NCBI GenBank assembly: GCA_963836355.1 | Contig: CAWIJO010000010.1 | Location: forward strand, 655,876-719,875 | Direction: 5' to 3' | Source: Palsa-506 sp963836355 | Lineage (GTDB): Bacteria; Actinomycetota; Actinomycetes; Streptosporangiales; Streptosporangiaceae | Length of the DNA stretch: 64,000 nucleotides | Shown: positions 9,033 through 17,298 of the stretch, in pieces | Layout of the letters: the number at the start of each line of letters is the position of its first letter | Numbering within the stretch: the first letter of the stretch is position 1 | Made by a program: the position numbers and the translations under genes | The notes under the pieces: generated by a model | Databases searched by the model: none | What the model was told of the DNA's origin: nothing | Seen by the model: only the letters and a program-made list of their open reading frames with translations

Positions 9033-9619
9033 GCGCCCGGTCCCGTGACGCCGGTCACCAGCGACGCGATGGCCGATCCCGTCGATGTCATCGAGTTAAT
9101 GTGGATGATCGAAAGGACCCTGGTTGGCTCCGCGATCGTCACCCTGACCTGGATGGCCTCCCGGCCGCTGGCCGTCACGGTGCCCTGGAAGCCGCCTGCG
9201 GTCAGGTAGGCGCGCGCGGCGGTGATGGCCTGAGCCTGGTCGACCACGAATGTGCCGTGTGCGTAGGCTGTGGACTGATCTACCATCCCAGCTCCCGCGC
9301 GGGCCGCCTCCTGGGCGACGGCGTCCGCGTTCTCGGCGGCTCTGAGCTTGGTGCCGCCATCGATGACGATTCCGGCCAGGGCGATCAGCGCTACGCCCAG
9401 CGCGGCCAGCATCAGGGTGATCGAGCCGCGGTCCGGCCGCGAGCGGCTGCCGCGCAGCCGCCGGGTGGCGGCGGCCGTGCGGGCGGGACGGCGCGCGCAC
9501 GCGCGCCATCGGGGCCGGACCGGTCGGCGCATCGACGACCCCCACTGGTCAGGTTCATCCGGTGCTGTGTGGCCCGATTGTGCTTGGCGCAGTGTGATAG
9601 TTCCTGTGACACCGACCAC
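9029..9619 (-). CDS. TadG-like pseudopilin-type protein
   Basis: 196 residues. A basic, Arg-rich N-terminus runs to RPDRGSITLMLAALGVALIALAGIVIDGG, a Tad-type prepilin-like hydrophobic segment near residue 65, with an extracytoplasmic rest. The GTG start has GAGGTGA six bases upstream, and that motif overlaps the stop of the preceding TadE-like gene, which supports this start. Residue 5 after the presumed cleavage Gly is Met instead of Glu, so processing like a pilin is uncertain. Likely a minor pilus or envelope component. Confidence 0.7.
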   Translation of the reverse strand: MVGVTGTITLRQAQSGHTAPDEPDQWGSSMRRPVRPRWRACARRPARTAAATRRLRGSRSRPDRGSITLMLAALGVALIALAGIVIDGGTKLRAAENADAVAQEAARAGAGMVDQSTAYAHGTFVVDQAQAITAARAYLTAGGFQGTVTASGREAIQVRVTIAEPTRVLSIIHINSMTSTGSAIASLVTGVTGPGA

Positions 9620-9625
9620 GCCGCG

Positions 9626-10075
9626 TCACCTCGCCCGGAAGGGATCGAGCGGGGACGTGAAGCTAGCCCGCAGCGTTCTGCTCCCCGGCATCCCGGGAAC
9701 AAGCAGGTCGGCCAGTGGCACCTGGCAGGTGACCCGCGCGGTGACCCGCGCGGGCCGGCCGACGGCCACCGCGAAGCCGCCGGTATCCACGGTTACCACC
9801 GGCGTGCAGTCGATGGAGTCCTGGCTTAGGGCCTGCTGCGCGCTGGCCAGCGCCGCCGCCCGGGCCGCCGCCGGGTCCCGCGATATCGATGCCTGCCGGG
9901 CCGCGTCCCGGGCGGCGGCGGCCACCGATCCCTGCGCGATCGATGTCCGCCCGGCCGCGATCAGCAGCCCGAACAGGAACAGCAGCACTGGGCCGAGGAT
10001 GACGATCTCGAGCGCGGCATTGCCGCGGTCGGGCCGGGCCGGGCCGGATCTCATCGCAATGCTCCCGCGGATCAT
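9626..10075 (-). CDS. TadE-like minor pseudopilin
   Basis: 149 residues beginning with a short basic leader and RPDRGNAALEIVILGPVLLFLFGLLIAAG. This matches the TadE pattern, with Gly as the presumed prepilin peptidase site and Glu at position 5 of the mature segment. The exported part includes AAAARDAARQASISRDP, a pattern common to TadE proteins. It starts by a 4-bp ATGA overlap with the previous gene. TadE proteins are minor components needed for Flp pilus assembly. Confidence 0.8.
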   Translation of the reverse strand: MIRGSIAMRSGPARPDRGNAALEIVILGPVLLFLFGLLIAAGRTSIAQGSVAAAARDAARQASISRDPAAARAAALASAQQALSQDSIDCTPVVTVDTGGFAVAVGRPARVTARVTCQVPLADLLVPGMPGSRTLRASFTSPLDPFRAR

Positions 10076-10473
10076 GGCGTGGTGAACTGCTCGACTGGCG
10101 CCCTGGCGACCTGCCGGACCCTGATGACGATCCCGGGTACCAGCGACGGCGCCTGGCCGCTGACCGTCACCTCGACGGTCGCCGCGCTGCTGCCAGCGGT
10201 GGTCGCGGCCGGGGTGAGCAGGTAACCGGATGCCGACTGGCGGGCGAACGCCAGGGCCGCGCGCGGCCCCGCGTCCAGCGGGGCATGCTGCGCCCGCGCG
10301 GCATCCGCGCCCTGGCGGGCGGCGGCCAGCGCCGCCTGCCTGGCCAGGTACCAGAGGGATGTCTGCGCGATGGCCATCACGACCAGCAGGAACACCGGCA
10401 CGATAACGACGTAGCTCAATGTCAGCGCGCCGCGGTCATCACGGCCGTGCGCCCGGCACCGGGTAGCCAGCAT
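10072..10473 (-). CDS. TadE-like minor pseudopilin (second copy)
   Basis: 133 residues: basic leader, DRGALTLSYVVIVPVFLLVVMAIAQTSLWYLARQAALAAARQGADAARAQH, then a beta-rich exported part. The hydrophobic segment and the AARQGADAAR helix fit the TadE family, although position 5 is Ser instead of Glu. It is separated by only 3 bp from the pilin gene upstream and overlaps the next gene by 4 bp, so translation is probably coupled. Confidence 0.75.
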   Translation of the reverse strand: MLATRCRAHGRDDRGALTLSYVVIVPVFLLVVMAIAQTSLWYLARQAALAAARQGADAARAQHAPLDAGPRAALAFARQSASGYLLTPAATTAGSSAATVEVTVSGQAPSLVPGIVIRVRQVARAPVEQFTTP

Positions 10474-10476
10474 CGG

Positions 10477-10680
10477 TCAGGGGATCTTCCCCTCGTACTT
10501 CGTTACTTCACTGGTGAAGAAGACGCCGGCCGCGACGGCCGCGACGACCAGGATGCCAGCGATCACGATCCACTCCAGCGTGATCGCGCCTGACTCAGGG
10601 TGCCCGCTAGCGGCAGCATCGGCCCGGGCGCGCGCCCGCAGCAGCAGGTATCTGACGATGGTCCACAACGGACTTGGCAT
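10477..10680 (-). CDS. Flp-family major pilin (small)
   Basis: 67 residues: a basic leader of about 30 residues, then ESGAITLEWIVIAGILVVAAVAAGVFF and a short polar tail. The site resembles Flp prepilins (Gly, then five residues to a conserved Glu), but Trp replaces the usual Tyr after Glu. The size and place between the TadC-like gene and the TadE genes fit the pilus subunit. No prepilin peptidase gene is in the window. Confidence 0.75.
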   Translation of the reverse strand: MPSPLWTIVRYLLLRARARADAAASGHPESGAITLEWIVIAGILVVAAVAAGVFFTSEVTKYEGKIP

Positions 10681-10704
10681 GCAGCCTCCTTCGGTTCGGC
10701 GGGA

Positions 10705-11580
10705 CTATCCCGCGCCTAGCGTCCGGTACATCACCGGGAAGATGATCAGCAGCAGGAATCCGGCGCCCAGCAGGGCGATCGGGATCACCATGGTGGTGCT
10801 GCGCGATCCGGCGATGGCACGGTCGCCGGAGAGGGCCTGGGCTCGCATCGAGGCGGCCCTGGCACTCAGCGTCTCGATGATCCGGGCGCCTTCCTGCCCG
10901 GCGACGCCGGCGATGTCAGCCAGGTCGGACAGTTCGGTCACGCCGGTCTGGCTGGCCAGGGCCGCCAGCCCGGCCCACGGGGCGAGGCCGGCCTTGCGCG
11001 CCTCGTCGAGGGCAGAGCCGATCCGCTCGAAGGCCCAGCCGCCGCCGATCCCGGCCGCGGCCTCCAGCGCCTCGGTCGGCGCAGCGCCGGCCCCGCGCTC
11101 CAGCGCCACCAGGTCGAGATAGCTGGTGAGCGCGTGCCGGAAATCGGCCCGCCGCTCGGCGGCGTTGACCTTAGTGACCAGATCCGGGGCGAAGAACATC
11201 GCCGCGCCGAAGGCCAGCGAGGCGGCGGCGGGCAGCGCTAACGGCAGGCGGCCGCCGCCCAGCAGCACCAGCGCGGTGAAGAACGGCACCACGGCCAGGC
11301 CGACCGCGCCGCAGACGATCTTGCTGGCTATCCACGCCTCGCGATCCTGGCCGAGCATCGCCAGGTCCATGCTGGGCACCGGCAGCCAGGGTGCCGCCGC
11401 GCTAAGCCGCCGGGCAGCCTGCCGGGCGGCGGGCGCAGCAGTCGGCGGCTCCCCGCCACCGACCGCGTCCAGCCTGGCCAGCGCCGCCTCCAGCCGGGTG
11501 CGTGCTGGCAGGATCTCGCGGGCAACTCCGAAGATGCCGAGTCCGGCCGCGAGGCCGGCCACCGCTACCCAGATGTTCAC
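10705..11580 (-). CDS. tadC: TadC-like inner-membrane platform protein
   Basis: 291 residues starting at a GTG (VNIWVAVAGLAAGLGIF) that shares GTGA with the stop of the TadB-like gene. The same frame continues open far upstream, but that extension only shadows the TadB gene, so the overlap start is preferred. The protein has an N-terminal helix, central hydrophobic segments and the T2SSF-like motif GAAPTEALEAAAGIGGGWAFERIGSALDEARKAGL, then a C-terminal membrane pair ending in FPVMYRTLGAG. It should form the pilus assembly platform with TadB and couple to the ATPase. Confidence 0.8.
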   Translation of the reverse strand: MNIWVAVAGLAAGLGIFGVAREILPARTRLEAALARLDAVGGGEPPTAAPAARQAARRLSAAAPWLPVPSMDLAMLGQDREAWIASKIVCGAVGLAVVPFFTALVLLGGGRLPLALPAAASLAFGAAMFFAPDLVTKVNAAERRADFRHALTSYLDLVALERGAGAAPTEALEAAAGIGGGWAFERIGSALDEARKAGLAPWAGLAALASQTGVTELSDLADIAGVAGQEGARIIETLSARAASMRAQALSGDRAIAGSRSTTMVIPIALLGAGFLLLIIFPVMYRTLGAG

Positions 11581-12473
11581 TGGCGCCTCCCCGCGTCGAG
11601 CCGCGCGGCCGCGGCAGCACCCGGCAGGCCGGCGTCCGGGCCGGTCGGCGGATCCAGGAACCGGCCCGGAGCCGGGATGTTGCCCAGCCGGTGCAGCCAG
11701 CCCAGGCCGGCCGCGTACAGGCCGGCGACCAGCGCGAGGACAATCTGGCCAGGCACGGTCCCGTAGGGCGCGGAGTAGGCGCGGTTCGCCGCGGCGAAGA
11801 CGGTGAACCCGACGATGAATACCGTGATCCACCGGACCGTCGTCCGATGCTGCGCGCGCTCGGCATCGATCTCCCGGCGGGCGGCGACATCCCGGCCGAG
11901 CATCTCGGCTAAGGCGCTCAGCACGGCGTGCGCGCCGCCGCCGCGGCGGCTGGTGGCGATGATCAGTGCTGCCGCGATGCGGTCGCCGGCCGGATCGCCG
12001 ATCTCCGCGGCGAAGGCCCGCAGTGCCGTCTCGGTGCCGGTCCTGGCGGCTAGCCGCTTGGCCAGCGCGCCGACCTGGCCGGCAATCGCGGGCGGGGCTG
12101 AGCGGGCGCTCGCCTCCAGCGCATCCTCCAGGGCGCGGCTGGCGGTGAGCATGTCGGCAAGCCGGCGCGCCCATTGCTCCAGTGCCTCCAGCGTGGCGGT
12201 CCGCCGGCGCTGCTCCCGGCCGGAGGCGAGCTTCGGCAGGAAGATCACCGCCAGCGCGGCGGCGACCGCCGCGACCGGCCAGCGGGTGACGAGCAGCACG
12301 GCCAGGAACGCGGCCAGCGCGAGCAGCAGGCGCACCGTGGTGGCCGCTGACAGGGCCCGCACCGCGCGTCCCGGCGGCGTGCCCGGCGGCGGCGCGCGCC
12401 TGGTGAGCTCGGCGGCGAATGCCGCGATGCCGGCCGCGATCAGGGCACCGCCGAAGGCGGCCAGGACGATCAC
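11577..12473 (-). CDS. tadB: TadB-like inner-membrane platform protein
   Basis: 298 residues starting at GTG in GTGA overlap with the TadA stop (V-I-V-L-A-A-F-G-G-A). The frame is open further upstream, but that part is antisense noise within tadA. Hydrophobic segments occur near residues 1-20, 55-90 and at the C-terminus. The T2SSF region includes LEQWARRLADMLTASRALEDALEASARSAP and GDRIAAALIIATSRRGGGAHAVLSALAEMLGRD. It likely pairs with the TadC-like protein. Confidence 0.8.
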   Translation of the reverse strand: MIVLAAFGGALIAAGIAAFAAELTRRAPPPGTPPGRAVRALSAATTVRLLLALAAFLAVLLVTRWPVAAVAAALAVIFLPKLASGREQRRRTATLEALEQWARRLADMLTASRALEDALEASARSAPPAIAGQVGALAKRLAARTGTETALRAFAAEIGDPAGDRIAAALIIATSRRGGGAHAVLSALAEMLGRDVAARREIDAERAQHRTTVRWITVFIVGFTVFAAANRAYSAPYGTVPGQIVLALVAGLYAAGLGWLHRLGNIPAPGRFLDPPTGPDAGLPGAAAAARLDAGRRQ

Positions 12474-13855
12474 CGCCAGCCCTCCGCCCTGGCCATCGCG
12501 CGCTGCCGGTCCAGCAGGCCCGCCTGGAAGCCTGCTGCCTCGAGCCGGCCCAGCATCCGCGGCGACGGGGTATGCGCGGCGACGGCCTTCCCGGCCGGTC
12601 CCTCCGGCAGGAAGAGCCTGTTGACAGCCGGGCGTTCGGTGTCGCCTGGCGGCATGACCTCGAGGATCTCGGATACGAACCGCACCGTGCGCCTGCCGTC
12701 GTACCTCTTCTTGACGTGCACGATCAAGTCGACTGCCATCCCGACGAGCACGTGGATCGCGCGCTCGGCCAGGGCCAGGCCGCCGCGCAGGCCGAGGATC
12801 AGGATGCGGTCGAATGCCTCGGTTGGCGAGTTCGCGTGCAGGGTGCACATCGACCCGTCCTGGCCGGAATTCATCGCCTCCAGCATCGGCATGATCTCGG
12901 ACCGCCGGACCTCGCCGACCAGGATCCGCTGCGGGTTGTGCCGCAGCGCGTGGGCGACGAGGTCATGCAGCGTTATGCCGCCGACGCCCTCGGAGTTCGG
13001 ATCCCTGGCCTCGAACGCGATCACGTCCGGGTGCCCGGGCAGGTCGTGCAGGTACAGTTCGTACTCAGATTCCAGCGTGGCCACCCGCTCGCCAGGCGGG
13101 ATCTCGGCGGCCAGCGCGCGCAGCAGCGTGGTCTTCCCGGCGTTCACGCCGCCGGTGACGATGATGTTGTACCGGCTCCGTACCGCTGCGGACAGGAACG
13201 CGGCGAGCGGCGGATCGACGGTGCCGAGCTGGACCAGCTTCGCCAGGGTCACGTCGAGCTGGCCATGCCGGCGGAGCGAGACGCACGGCCGCGGCGTCAC
13301 CGACATCGTGGCGGTCATCCGGGCGCCGCCGGCCAGCGCCACGTTGACCAGCGGCGCGCCGGCCGAGAAGTCTCGCGCAGTCTGGCCGCCGCGGGCGGCC
13401 CAGGTACGGATCATCTCGATCAGCGCCTCGTCGCTGGCCGCGACCGGGGGCGCTATCACGCGCTCTCCCGTCGCGTAGGTGACCCATACCTGGTCGCACC
13501 CGTTGATGTCGATGTTTTCCACGGCCGGGTCCCGCAGGTAGCTGGCGAGCGGCCCGAGGCCGTACCGCTGGTCGTAGACGGCCTGCGCGAGCGCTTCCCG
13601 GTCGGCCGGCGAGGGCACCAGCGCGCCTGCCCTGACCTGTCGTTCAGCCCAGGCTCTGGCCGCCTCGCGGATCAGCGGCAGGATCGCCTCCGGCGGTGCG
13701 CCGTCCTCAAGCCGACTGGCGACCATGGCGTGAATCTCGGCCACGCCGCGCTGCAGCCGGGGATCGGCGGGCGCGGCGGGCGGGGGCGCCGGAACCGCGG
13801 CTTTACGCTGGCCCTCCGCCAGTGCCGCCGCGGCTGGCCAGCGCAGCTCGGTCAT
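12470..13855 (-). CDS. tadA: TadA/CpaF-type pilus assembly ATPase
   Basis: 461 residues. The N-terminal CpaF region (YGLGPLASYLRDPAVENIDINGCDQVWV) precedes the secretion ATPase core. Walker A is GGVNAGKTT at 235-243; the Asp box (ATLESEYELYLHDLP), Walker B region (RILVGEVRRSEIMPMLEAMNSGQDGSMCTLHANS, with His of the His box) and C-terminal domain follow. All expected motifs are present. It powers Flp pilus assembly. Start and stop both lie in 4-bp overlaps with neighbours. Confidence 0.92.
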   Translation of the reverse strand: MTELRWPAAAALAEGQRKAAVPAPPPAAPADPRLQRGVAEIHAMVASRLEDGAPPEAILPLIREAARAWAERQVRAGALVPSPADREALAQAVYDQRYGLGPLASYLRDPAVENIDINGCDQVWVTYATGERVIAPPVAASDEALIEMIRTWAARGGQTARDFSAGAPLVNVALAGGARMTATMSVTPRPCVSLRRHGQLDVTLAKLVQLGTVDPPLAAFLSAAVRSRYNIIVTGGVNAGKTTLLRALAAEIPPGERVATLESEYELYLHDLPGHPDVIAFEARDPNSEGVGGITLHDLVAHALRHNPQRILVGEVRRSEIMPMLEAMNSGQDGSMCTLHANSPTEAFDRILILGLRGGLALAERAIHVLVGMAVDLIVHVKKRYDGRRTVRFVSEILEVMPPGDTERPAVNRLFLPEGPAGKAVAAHTPSPRMLGRLEAAGFQAGLLDRQRAMARAEGWR

Positions 13856-14646
13856 GCCGCTGGCCCAGCACCAGGCGCCGGGCCCGGCGCGGCCAGGGCC
13901 GGATCCGGCGCGGCCGCGCCGGTGTCGTCGCGCAGCGCCCGGCCGACCACTGCCGCGGCCCGCAGCAGTGGCCGGGCCGGCAGGCTGCGCCGGCTTCCGG
14001 TGCCGTCCGATAGCACGCTCGCGGCCTTGCGGTCATCCGGCAGAGTGCCGGCGATGGGCACCCGCAGGACCCTGGCAATGTCACGGGGAGCCTGCCCGCC
14101 ATCACCCGCCAGCAGCAGCTTCACGCGCTGCAGCCCGTCGAGCAGCTGGCCGAGCATCTCGACCCGCGGCCGGGCGCCGGCCACCTGGCGCAGGGTGGGC
14201 CGCAGCACGAGTACGACGACGCGCGCTGCGGCCAGCACGGCGAGCGGCCCCTCGCCGGCATCAAGCCGGCCGCAGTCGGCGATCACGTCGGCCGGGAGCG
14301 ACGAGAAGGTGGCGGCAAGCGCTGGCCACGCGGGTGCCAGCCCGGCTCCTTGCCGGGGGTCGGAGATCCCGGCTAGCAGCAGCCGCTGACGGGCGTCGTC
14401 CAGCTCGATCAGCTGCGGCCAGAGCGCGCGGGCGGCGGCATCCGGGCCGCGGCCCGCGTCGAACGCGAGGCTGAGCAGGCCGCGGCTGGCGGGCAGGTGG
14501 CCGGCGAACAGCCCGGCCAGGATGTCGCCGCCGCTGGGGTCGCACTCGGCCAGGATGACCTGGGATGGCCAGCCGAGCGCCAGCGCGAGCGCGGATGTCG
14601 TCACGCCGGGTGATCCGCCCGCTGAGACGAGCGCGTATAGCGCCAT
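13852..14646 (-). CDS. TadZ/CpaE-like MinD/ParA-superfamily protein
   Basis: 264 residues beginning MALYALVSAGGSPGVTTSALALALG. This is a deviant Walker A region of the MinD/ParA type, but the usual signature Lys is replaced (GSPGVTTS). An ILAECDPSGGDI motif follows as in ParA proteins. TadZ/CpaE proteins localise pilus assembly and often have degenerate ATP sites. It overlaps tadA by 4 bp and the RcpC-like gene by 1 bp (TGATG). Confidence 0.8.
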   Translation of the reverse strand: MALYALVSAGGSPGVTTSALALALGWPSQVILAECDPSGGDILAGLFAGHLPASRGLLSLAFDAGRGPDAAARALWPQLIELDDARQRLLLAGISDPRQGAGLAPAWPALAATFSSLPADVIADCGRLDAGEGPLAVLAAARVVVLVLRPTLRQVAGARPRVEMLGQLLDGLQRVKLLLAGDGGQAPRDIARVLRVPIAGTLPDDRKAASVLSDGTGSRRSLPARPLLRAAAVVGRALRDDTGAAAPDPALAAPGPAPGAGPAA

Positions 14647-15362
14647 CAGGAACCCCGCCGGGTAACGACGAGCGCGATCTCGCCGGTCGCAGCCTGCTGC
14701 GCGACCGCGGTCCCGGCGCCGGCCGGCACCAGCAGGTCGACGACGTCCAGCCCGTCCTGATCAGGGACATTGCGGACTTTCTGGACTACGCCGAACACCG
14801 GCCGGGTGAGCACCGGCGTCGCGGTCGCGTTCCCGCCGGCCGAGCCGGGTGCCGCTAGCGCCAGCACCTGGTCGCCGGGAAACAGCCCGCTGGCCGGCAG
14901 CTCGGAGGGCTTGACCGGGATGGGCACCAGGACCTGGCCGGCTACCGGCGGCTGCGCTGTGGTCAGCTCGGAGGGGGCCAGCAGCGTTCCCGGCCGCAGT
15001 GCGGTGGCGGCGATCTCGCCGACTACCTGCTGCAGCTGCCTGCCCGGGATCACCTGCAGGCCGGCCCCGACGACCACTGTGGTGGTGCCGAGGTCGGCGG
15101 CGGTGATCACCGCGCCGGCCGGCACTGCCGCCGTCACCAGCACCACCGGCACCTGATGGTTGGCCCGCTGGTAGAGCCCGGCGCTCACCAGCACGCCAGC
15201 GCCGACCAGAGCGACCGATAGCGCGATCATCGCGGGACGGCGGCGGCGCGGCAGGCCGCGCAGCTGGCCTAGCTGTGGTGTCATGCCGCTGCCATTGGGC
15301 GGCAGGTCGGCCTCCGGGTGGTAGGCAGTGCCGAAGCCCGGGACCGGCTGGCCAGCGGTCAC
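14646..15362 (-). CDS. RcpC/CpaB-like SAF-domain pilus protein
   Basis: 238 residues. A cytoplasmic Pro-rich N-terminus, one membrane segment (PAMIALSVALVGAGVLVSAGLY, about 43-64) and a SAF domain (VVLVTAAVPAGAVITAADLGTTTV) match RcpC/CpaB. A C-terminal RcpC-like part (VLVPIPVKPSELPASGLFPGDQVLAL) follows. No secretin is present, consistent with a single-membrane host, so the protein likely acts at the outer face of the membrane or in the wall. Confidence 0.75.
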   Translation of the reverse strand: MTAGQPVPGFGTAYHPEADLPPNGSGMTPQLGQLRGLPRRRRPAMIALSVALVGAGVLVSAGLYQRANHQVPVVLVTAAVPAGAVITAADLGTTTVVVGAGLQVIPGRQLQQVVGEIAATALRPGTLLAPSELTTAQPPVAGQVLVPIPVKPSELPASGLFPGDQVLALAAPGSAGGNATATPVLTRPVFGVVQKVRNVPDQDGLDVVDLLVPAGAGTAVAQQAATGEIALVVTRRGS

Positions 15363-16300
15363 CGGCCGCCTCCCGTCACCAGAGCCTGCCCCTCGGCCAC
15401 CCGGACACCGAACGTGGTCGTTTCCGTCAGCGGCGGGTTCACCGCGCCGCCGGCGCCGCCCGACCCCGTCCAGGTCGCGGTCCAGGTGACCGACACCGAT
15501 ACCTGGTACGCGTGACCGGGCTGCAGGTCCGATGACTGCGGGTAGGTGTACGAGCAGTCAGTGTGCTGCGCGCTGGCCGGCTTACCCGGGTCGTATGCGG
15601 TACCGGGTCCGGCGCATGCCTTGTCCGGCAGGCCGCTGCCGGGCGAGATCGTGAGCTTGCCGGGGATCGCGGTGACCTTGGCCCACACCGGGCCGACCGA
15701 GACCTCCGCGGTGACCGGATGCCACTGGCTGGCGGGCAGCCATACCCACTCGGGCAGGCCCACCAGGCCGGGCCGCCCGCGCGGCGGCGCAGTAGCGGGC
15801 TTCGGCAGCGGCACGGACAGCTCCGCGAGTGCCTGCTGCAGCAGTTCCTGGGGGGTGACGCCGGGATTCGTCGCGGTGGATCCGGTGGGCACCAGGACCA
15901 GCCCGGTCTGCTCGGTCAGCTGGCAGATGATCCACATCCATTTCTCGCCCTTGGGCGCCGGATAGGGATCGGGGTAGCCGGGCGGGAGGGAGACCAGCCT
16001 GCAGGTGTCGCCGCCCCCGCCGCCGCCGCCCCCGCCGCCGCCGCCGCCCCCGCCGCCTCCGCCGCCCGGACCCCCCGGACCGCCACCGCCGTTATCGCAG
16101 ACGACCACCCAGCCGGTGGGAGTCGGGACCACATGGCAGCCCGGCGGCGGGCTGCCGCTGGTGGCCGCCGCGGGCCGCGCGGCGGCCGCTGCCATCGTGG
16201 CGGCCTGCAGCCCGCTGGTTGCCGCTGCGGCCGGAGTTGCCTGGCCGGCGGCCACGGCCGTGATAGCGATGGCCAGCATCAGGTTCTTCAGGGTGCGCAT
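15359..16300 (-). CDS. Exported protein with long poly-Gly tract, Tad locus
   Basis: The ATG at 16300 is preceded by GGTGGAGG at good spacing; a start 36 bp upstream is possible but lacks this signal. The product (about 313 residues) begins MRTLKNLMLAIAITAVAAG with a signal peptide ending near ATPAAAA. It has a Cys-containing segment (GCHVVPTPTGWVVVCDNGG), an almost pure Gly run, a second Cys segment, and a C-terminal beta-rich domain (VSVTWTATWTGSGG). Similar exported proteins occur in actinobacterial Tad loci; function unknown. It overlaps the next gene by 4 bp. Confidence 0.65.
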   Translation of the reverse strand: MRTLKNLMLAIAITAVAAGQATPAAAATSGLQAATMAAAAARPAAATSGSPPPGCHVVPTPTGWVVVCDNGGGGPGGPGGGGGGGGGGGGGGGGGGGDTCRLVSLPPGYPDPYPAPKGEKWMWIICQLTEQTGLVLVPTGSTATNPGVTPQELLQQALAELSVPLPKPATAPPRGRPGLVGLPEWVWLPASQWHPVTAEVSVGPVWAKVTAIPGKLTISPGSGLPDKACAGPGTAYDPGKPASAQHTDCSYTYPQSSDLQPGHAYQVSVSVTWTATWTGSGGAGGAVNPPLTETTTFGVRVAEGQALVTGGGR

Positions 16301-16938
16301 AGTGCCTCCACCGGGAGGATGTTGCTCACGAGCCACCTGCCGCCCTGCCGGACGAGCCTGGCGTAATAGTTGGCCCGCGGGCTGCCGAAGCTGTGCGGGA
16401 AAACCTGGCCGGTGCGCGCGTTCCGCAGCCCGGCGTGGCTGAGATCGATGCAGTCGTGCACGGTCGCGATGCCGTTGCGGATCCGGACGCCCAGGACGTG
16501 CAGCACCGGGCTGCCGTCGGTGACGGCATGCCTGGCCCAGTCCTGCCGGAATGCCCTGATGAGCGCGGGCAGGGCAGTTGGCATGGCGTACCGGGCCAGG
16601 ATCTGCCGCGCGCGCCCGGCCCGGCCCGCGTTCAGCGCCTCGTCGCTGGCCGTCCAGTAGCCGGCATAGGCGGCCATTACCTGCTGGCGCACGCCTGGCT
16701 GGTCAGCCAGCCGGGCCGGTGACTGGGCCGCGGCCTTGCCCGGCAGCGCGACGCTGGCCTGGCCAGCACCAGCGCCCGCGCAGCCGGCCAGCAGCAGGCA
16801 AAGCGGCACGGCGAGCACGGCCGCGGCGAGCGCTGGCAGCATGCTCCGCCGGCGCCTGGCTCGGACTGCGCCGGGCCGGCGTAACAGGCTCGTGCCGGGG
16901 AAGGCTAACAGCCAGCCCGCACGGGCAAAGCTAGACAT
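16288..16938 (-). CDS. Putative lipoprotein at the head of the Tad operon
   Basis: The ATG at 16938 overlaps the stop of a 37-codon ORF (TGATG). A later ATG at 16842 would give a cleaner lipoprotein signal (MLPALAAAVLAVPLCLLLAGC). The lipobox LLAGC is clear. The mature part contains a helical segment (MAAYAGYWTASDEALNAG) and an NTF2-like C-terminal half (ANYYARLVRQGGRWLVSNILPVE). Function unknown; likely a membrane-tethered accessory factor for pilus assembly. Confidence 0.65.
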   Translation of the reverse strand: MSSFARAGWLLAFPGTSLLRRPGAVRARRRRSMLPALAAAVLAVPLCLLLAGCAGAGAGQASVALPGKAAAQSPARLADQPGVRQQVMAAYAGYWTASDEALNAGRAGRARQILARYAMPTALPALIRAFRQDWARHAVTDGSPVLHVLGVRIRNGIATVHDCIDLSHAGLRNARTGQVFPHSFGSPRANYYARLVRQGGRWLVSNILPVEALCAP

Positions 16939-17051
16939 CAACCGGGATACTCCCACTCCTGGTTATTCGCGGCCTCTGACCGCGCGTGACAGCATGCCGC
17001 AGACCCGGCACCGAGCACAAGAGCCCCGATTGCGAATAGTGACTTGATCAT
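16938..17051 (-). CDS. Short signal-peptide-like ORF (37 codons), possible first gene of the Tad operon
   Basis: ATG at 17051, TGA at 16938-16940, sharing one base with the ATG of the putative lipoprotein gene. The peptide starts MIKSLFAIGALVLGAGSAA, a hydrophobic export-like segment, then CC and a polar tail. The upstream ribosome binding site is weak. The overlap pattern matches the rest of the operon, which is the main support. It could also be a non-coding stretch of the operon leader. Confidence 0.4.
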   Translation of the reverse strand: MIKSLFAIGALVLGAGSAACCHARSEAANNQEWEYPG

Positions 17052-17298
17052 TACAAGTATCCGGCCGCGGCGGGCGCGGCCCCGCCCCGCGCCCGGTTCG
17101 CCGGTGGCCCTGCCACCTGCGCTATGCCGGGTCACTGGCGGCCTTGTGCTGCCGTCGCTGGCGGTAGCGCGGGCCGGCCGCGCGGTGTCCCCGGTCGCCA
17201 GCCTGCCGTACCGGCAGTTAGCCTCCTGGCAAGGCCGCATTCCCGGCGCCTGGCCAGGTACCGCCACCAGGCCCGCCGCGGCGGGGTGGAGGCGCAAC

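Noticed and set aside
11581..12174. Upstream extension of the TadC frame
   Set aside because: Arg/Pro-rich noise over tadB; the GTGA overlap at 11577-11580 gives a proper start.
12474..12848. Upstream extension of the TadB frame
   Set aside because: Overlaps tadA in another frame without family similarity; the GTGA overlap start is better.
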